A DNA stretch of 64,000 nt from VXNF01 sp965116465 (GTDB taxonomy: Bacteria; Actinomycetota; Acidimicrobiia; Acidimicrobiales; CATQHL01): the NCBI GenBank assembly GCA_965116465.1, contig OZ220687.1:1612001-1676000 (forward strand), read 5' to 3'. The notes under the pieces are model-generated. The model did no database searches. It was not told the DNA's origin and worked only from the letters and a program-made list of their open reading frames with translations. The position numbers were made by a program, and so were the translations under genes. Positions 61,184-64,000 of the stretch are shown piece after piece (position 1 is the stretch's first letter; every line of letters begins with the position of its first letter).

Positions 61184-62464
61184 TCACCGGATCACCTCCA
61201 GGCCGCGCATGTACGGGCGCAGCGGCGGGGGCACCTCGATGGAGCCGTCGGGCCTGCGCCAGGTCTCGGTGAGCGCCGCCCAGACCCGGGGCACCGCCAG
61301 GGCCGAGCCGTTCAGGGTGTGCACGAGCCGGGTGCCCCGGCCGCCTGCGGGGCGATAGCGGACGTTGGCCCGACGGGCCTGGTAGTCGCTGAACCAGGAG
61401 ACCGACGAGCACTCCAGCCAGCGGTCCGTGCCCGGGGAGTAGACCTCGATATCGAACGTCCGCGCCGCGGCGCCCCCCAGATCGCCGGTGCAGATGTCCA
61501 CGATCCGGTAGGCCAGACCCAAGTCGGCCACCGCACCCTCGGCTCGCTCGAGCAGCTCGTCGTGCACCGCCGGGGCCTGCTCGGGGGTGGCGTAGGCCAG
61601 GATCTCGACCTTGTCGAACTCGTGCACCCTCAGCAGGCCGCGGGTGTCGCGGCCCGCCGCTCCGGCCTCGCGCCGGAAGCAGGAGGTGTGGGCCATGAGG
61701 CGCATGGGCAGGTCGGCCTCGGCGAGCACCTCGTCCCGGCACAGCGACGTGAGCGGCACCTCGGCGGTCGGGATCGCCCAGAGGTCGTCGCGTTCCAGGT
61801 GGTAGGCATCGTCGGCGAAGCGGGGCAGGTGGCCGGTGCTGGTCATGGTGTCGGTGTGCACGAGCGTGGGCGGGCGAACCTCCTCGTACAGATCGGCGTT
61901 GCGGTCCAGGGCGAATTGCACCAGGGCACGGGCCAGCATTGCGCCCTCGCGCCGGAACATGGCGAACATGGCACCCGACATCTTGGTGGCCCGCTCCACG
62001 TCCAGGAGTCCCATCTCGGCGGTGAAGTCCCAGTGGGGAACGCGCTGGTGGGCGCCGTACTCCTCGGGGGTGAAGTTCTCGACCCGCAGCACCGGGTTGT
62101 CCTCCGCCCCGGCGCCGACGGGACAGTCCTCGGCGGGCAGGTTCGCCACCCGCATCAGCAGTTCCTCCAGACGCCTGCCCAACTCGTCGGCCTGCGCCGC
62201 CACCGCCTTGGTCTCGGCTCCGAGCATGCGGCTGCGCTCGGTCGATTCGATGGCCTCGTCTCGGCGTCCCTCCCGGTGCAGCGTCCCGATCTCGGCGGAG
62301 AGCTGCTTCACCTCGTGGCGCAGTTCGTCGCGGCGCGCCAGCAGGTGCCGGCGCCGCACGTCGAGGTTGAGAGCGTCGATCAGCGGCGCGGTGTCGTCGC
62401 CGCGGGAGGCCACGGCGGCGTGGACACGCTCCATCTCATTGCGCAGCAGGCGGACGTCGAGCAC
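61184..62464 (-). CDS. serS: Seryl-tRNA synthetase
   Basis: A class II aminoacyl-tRNA synthetase charging tRNA-Ser. The N-terminal coiled-coil tRNA arm (about residues 30-105) is rich in Arg/Glu. Class II motifs: motif 2 CFRREAGAAGRDTRGLLRVH and motif 3 near the C-terminus (LNGSALAVPRVWAALTE). I chose GTG 62464, which gives the family start MLDVRLLRNEMERV and has TACGGT exactly 6 bases upstream; 62467 and 62488 are alternatives. The promoter and first codons are triplicated upstream. Confidence 0.95.
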   Translation of the reverse strand: MLDVRLLRNEMERVHAAVASRGDDTAPLIDALNLDVRRRHLLARRDELRHEVKQLSAEIGTLHREGRRDEAIESTERSRMLGAETKAVAAQADELGRRLEELLMRVANLPAEDCPVGAGAEDNPVLRVENFTPEEYGAHQRVPHWDFTAEMGLLDVERATKMSGAMFAMFRREGAMLARALVQFALDRNADLYEEVRPPTLVHTDTMTSTGHLPRFADDAYHLERDDLWAIPTAEVPLTSLCRDEVLAEADLPMRLMAHTSCFRREAGAAGRDTRGLLRVHEFDKVEILAYATPEQAPAVHDELLERAEGAVADLGLAYRIVDICTGDLGGAAARTFDIEVYSPGTDRWLECSSVSWFSDYQARRANVRYRPAGGRGTRLVHTLNGSALAVPRVWAALTETWRRPDGSIEVPPPLRPYMRGLEVIR

Positions 62465-62728
62465 CACAAAACCGTACCGGGACGCCACCCCGAGCCGTCA
62501 GGAATCACGGCGACCGCGGCGCGGACACGCTCCATCTCATTGCGCAGCAGGCGGACGTCGAGCACCACCAGACCCTAAGGGGACGCCACCCCGAGCCGTC
62601 AGGAATCACGGCGCCCGCGGCGCGGACACGCTCCATCTCATTGCGCAGCAGGCGGACGTCGAGCACCACCAGACCGTACGGGGACGCCACCCCGAGCCGT
62701 CAGGAAACACGGCGCCCGCGGCGCGGAG
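62412..62728 (-). repeat. Three 101-bp tandem copies of the serS promoter/start region
   Basis: The block beginning GGACACGCTCCATCTCATT (plus strand) occurs at 62422, 62523 and 62624, a period of exactly 101 bp, near-identical. The copy at 62422 contains the true serS start. Each copy carries a TAnnnT box (62471-62476 TACGGT, 62572-62577 TAGGGT, 62673-62678 TACGGT), six bases, GTG and about 13 serS codons. As 101 is not a multiple of three, peptides begun at the two outer copies share the first 13-17 SerS residues and then leave frame; the one from the middle copy ends at 62380, inside serS. The array abuts the ctaG stop. Confidence 0.85.
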
Positions 62729-62730
62729 TC

Positions 62731-63660
62731 TCAGTTGCGGTGCTCGCTGGGCGGCTCGCCCGCCTGCTCGAACGCCTCCACCACCTGCGTGTAGGTGAGC
62801 ACCTCGGCGGTGGCCGGGACCGGCTGCGGTATCTCGCCGTCACCCTCGCCGGAGTCCGGGGCGAGGGCGATCCCGGCACCGTCGGCGGCGCGCTGGCCGG
62901 CCGACCAGCGGAAGAACACGCCGGCGATGATCGTCCACAGGTACAGGCCGCCCGCGATCTTCATGATGAGCCCCGCCATCTGCTGGTCGTTGGCCACCGT
63001 CACCCCCCACAACCGCAGCGGCGTGTCGTAGGCCTCGTAGATGGGGGTCTGGGCGAAGGTCAGGAATCCCGCCGGGACCGTCGGCAGCACAGACATGGCG
63101 AACAGGTAGAACATCTTCGGCAGCGGCTGCAGCCGCAACTCACCGAATGGCCCGCACACCGGCAACCACATGGCGATCGCCGTCACGAACAGGACCAGGT
63201 GTGCCGTGTAGTGGAAGACGCCGTTGGTTGCGCTGGTGTTCACCACCCAGGGAATGTGCGTGATCGCCACGACCACGTTGAACGTGATGCCGACGGTGAT
63301 CGGCCGCAGCAGGCGCCGTGCCAGCGGTCGGGAGGGATCGGTGACCCGCCGGGCGATCCACTCGGGAGTGGCGAGAAGCAGCAGCGGGGGCACCACGAGG
63401 GTGATCAGCAGGTGCTGCACCATGTGCACCGAGTACAGGTACTGCTCGGAGATGTCGTGCATGGGCCAGCCGCTGGCGAACCAGAGGATTCCCACCGCCG
63501 CCAGGTAGCAGCCCTTGCGGCGCCGCTCGATGATCTCGCCGGCCGCCGGCGCCAGCACCCGTGCCACGTAGCCCCCGACGGCGAGCGCCACCAGCACGAT
63601 CACCCACACCTCGGGGTGCGGTGTCCAGCCCCACAGGTCGTAGTCGATGAACTCCCGCAT
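62731..63660 (-). CDS. ctaG: Cytochrome c oxidase assembly factor CtaG (caa3-type)
   Basis: A 309-aa membrane protein with seven helices. Conserved His-rich positions of the family: FASGWPMHDISEQYLYSVHM and VQHLLITLVVPPLLLLATPE, then ITHIPWVVN and HYTAHLVLFV. CtaG helps insert copper into caa3-type oxidase. The C-terminal 55 residues are acidic and polar. Together with the next gene it marks the edge of a cytochrome oxidase cluster running off the right side. Confidence 0.88.
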   Translation of the reverse strand: MREFIDYDLWGWTPHPEVWVIVLVALAVGGYVARVLAPAAGEIIERRRKGCYLAAVGILWFASGWPMHDISEQYLYSVHMVQHLLITLVVPPLLLLATPEWIARRVTDPSRPLARRLLRPITVGITFNVVVAITHIPWVVNTSATNGVFHYTAHLVLFVTAIAMWLPVCGPFGELRLQPLPKMFYLFAMSVLPTVPAGFLTFAQTPIYEAYDTPLRLWGVTVANDQQMAGLIMKIAGGLYLWTIIAGVFFRWSAGQRAADGAGIALAPDSGEGDGEIPQPVPATAEVLTYTQVVEAFEQAGEPPSEHRN

Positions 63661-63682
63661 CGCCCACCCCCCGGAGGGGGGA

Positions 63683-64000
63683 TCAGACTCCCCAGATCCG
63701 GAAAGCGGTCAGCATGACCAGATAGACCCCGAGCGCCAGCACGATCCCCGCCACGAAGATGCGCTTGAACAGCACCGAGTCGAACTTGAGGTGCATGAAC
63801 CAGGCCACGACGTAGATGAACTTGAGGACCATCAGAACGATCAGGATCACGTAGATCGCCGCATCGCCGAGGTTGTGCACCGACTCGAAGTAGGTGAAGA
63901 CCTCCAGCGCGGTGAGCCCCCCGAGAATCAGGGCGATCTTGACGTACTGCCGGTCCGAGGGGTGTTCGTGCTCGTCGGCGTGGTCGTCGTCGTGGGCGTC
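63683..64000 (-). CDS. Cytochrome c oxidase subunit IV, prokaryotic type (partial)
   Basis: The last 105 codons of a gene whose start is beyond 64000. Three helices (KIALILGGLTALEVFTYF, VILIVLMVLKFIYVVAWFMH, VAGIVLALGVYLVMLTAFRI) and the MHLKFDS loop match the small subunit IV of bacterial haem-copper oxidases. The visible N-terminal part is rich in His and Asp (DAHDDDHADEHEH), a possible metal-binding lead. It ends 22 bases before the ctaG start. Confidence 0.85.
   Translation of the reverse strand, partial: DAHDDDHADEHEHPSDRQYVKIALILGGLTALEVFTYFESVHNLGDAAIYVILIVLMVLKFIYVVAWFMHLKFDSVLFKRIFVAGIVLALGVYLVMLTAFRIWGV

Noticed and set aside
62412..62728. CRISPR array
   Set aside because: The 101-bp copies are contiguous near-identical duplications with no unique spacers, and there are no cas genes.

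Overview
This is a gene-dense, GC-rich stretch of bacterial chromosome. It has many GTG starts, stop/start overlaps of 1-4 bases and few spacers. The gene set suggests an actinobacterium: a Rex-HemA-HemC-HemD-HemB-HemL order, an MshA-type (mycothiol) glycosyltransferase, a BldC-like small HTH protein and frequent leaderless-looking starts. Together with a split, b6-like cytochrome b next to a complex I operon, this points to class Acidimicrobiia. That placement is inference; no rRNA gene is present.

Layout. 1-4923 (minus): the 5' end of a complex I operon with order nuoA-B-C-D-H-I-J and no nuoE, F or G, running off the left edge. 4998-11535: mixed metabolic genes (a TrpB2-like synthase, a retropepsin-like protease, an FMN split-barrel protein, a VOC protein, a MerR-like regulator, a Rieske oxygenase, a sugar isomerase-like TIM barrel) and a Phd/VapC toxin-antitoxin pair. 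11562-34207 (minus): one almost gapless convoy of about 22.6 kb. It encodes a membrane protein, a 2[4Fe-4S] ferredoxin, split cytochrome b, Rieske protein, dihaem cytochrome c and an unknown membrane protein, then a complete nuoA-N set with NuoE and NuoF fused, then two GPP34 genes. A Rex-operator-like palindrome lies just upstream of it. 34410-36478 (plus): a monohaem cytochrome c and a geranylgeranyl-reductase-family flavoprotein. 36823-38091: a DUF222/HNH protein. 38377-43720 (plus): a sulfonation module (ATP sulfurylase/APS kinase making PAPS, DUF1214 protein, sulfotransferase, SDR). 43841-52025 (minus): haem synthesis genes behind rex, a 29-residue membrane peptide, a SAM hydrolase, a BldC-like protein and proC. 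52226-62464: YbjN-like protein, a MoaD-MshA fusion, a histidine phosphatase, tRNA-Lys, a lipoprotein, dut, orn, an MBL hydrolase, TlpA/CcdA cytochrome c maturation genes, a methyltransferase and serS. 62731-64000 (minus): ctaG and the 3' part of a cytochrome oxidase subunit IV gene.

How it fits together. Most of the window builds a respiratory chain: two complex I types, a b6f-like complex III, several c-type cytochromes, the thiol-reducing pair for cytochrome c maturation, tetrapyrrole synthesis up to uroporphyrinogen III, a possible (mena)quinone-saturating reductase and the edge of a cytochrome oxidase locus. The redox sensor Rex is encoded here and a candidate Rex site sits at the head of the complex III/I convoy.

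Most unusual features: the MoaD-MshA single reading frame with a Gly-Gly at the junction; a 101-bp triplication carrying the serS promoter and start; a 23-bp tandem repeat of six-codon micro-ORFs between nuoJ and nuoK; a short motif shared by cytochrome b and cytochrome c N-termini; two genes without any ATG/GTG/TTG start; and a TAnnnT hexamer exactly 6 bases before the start codon of ten genes.
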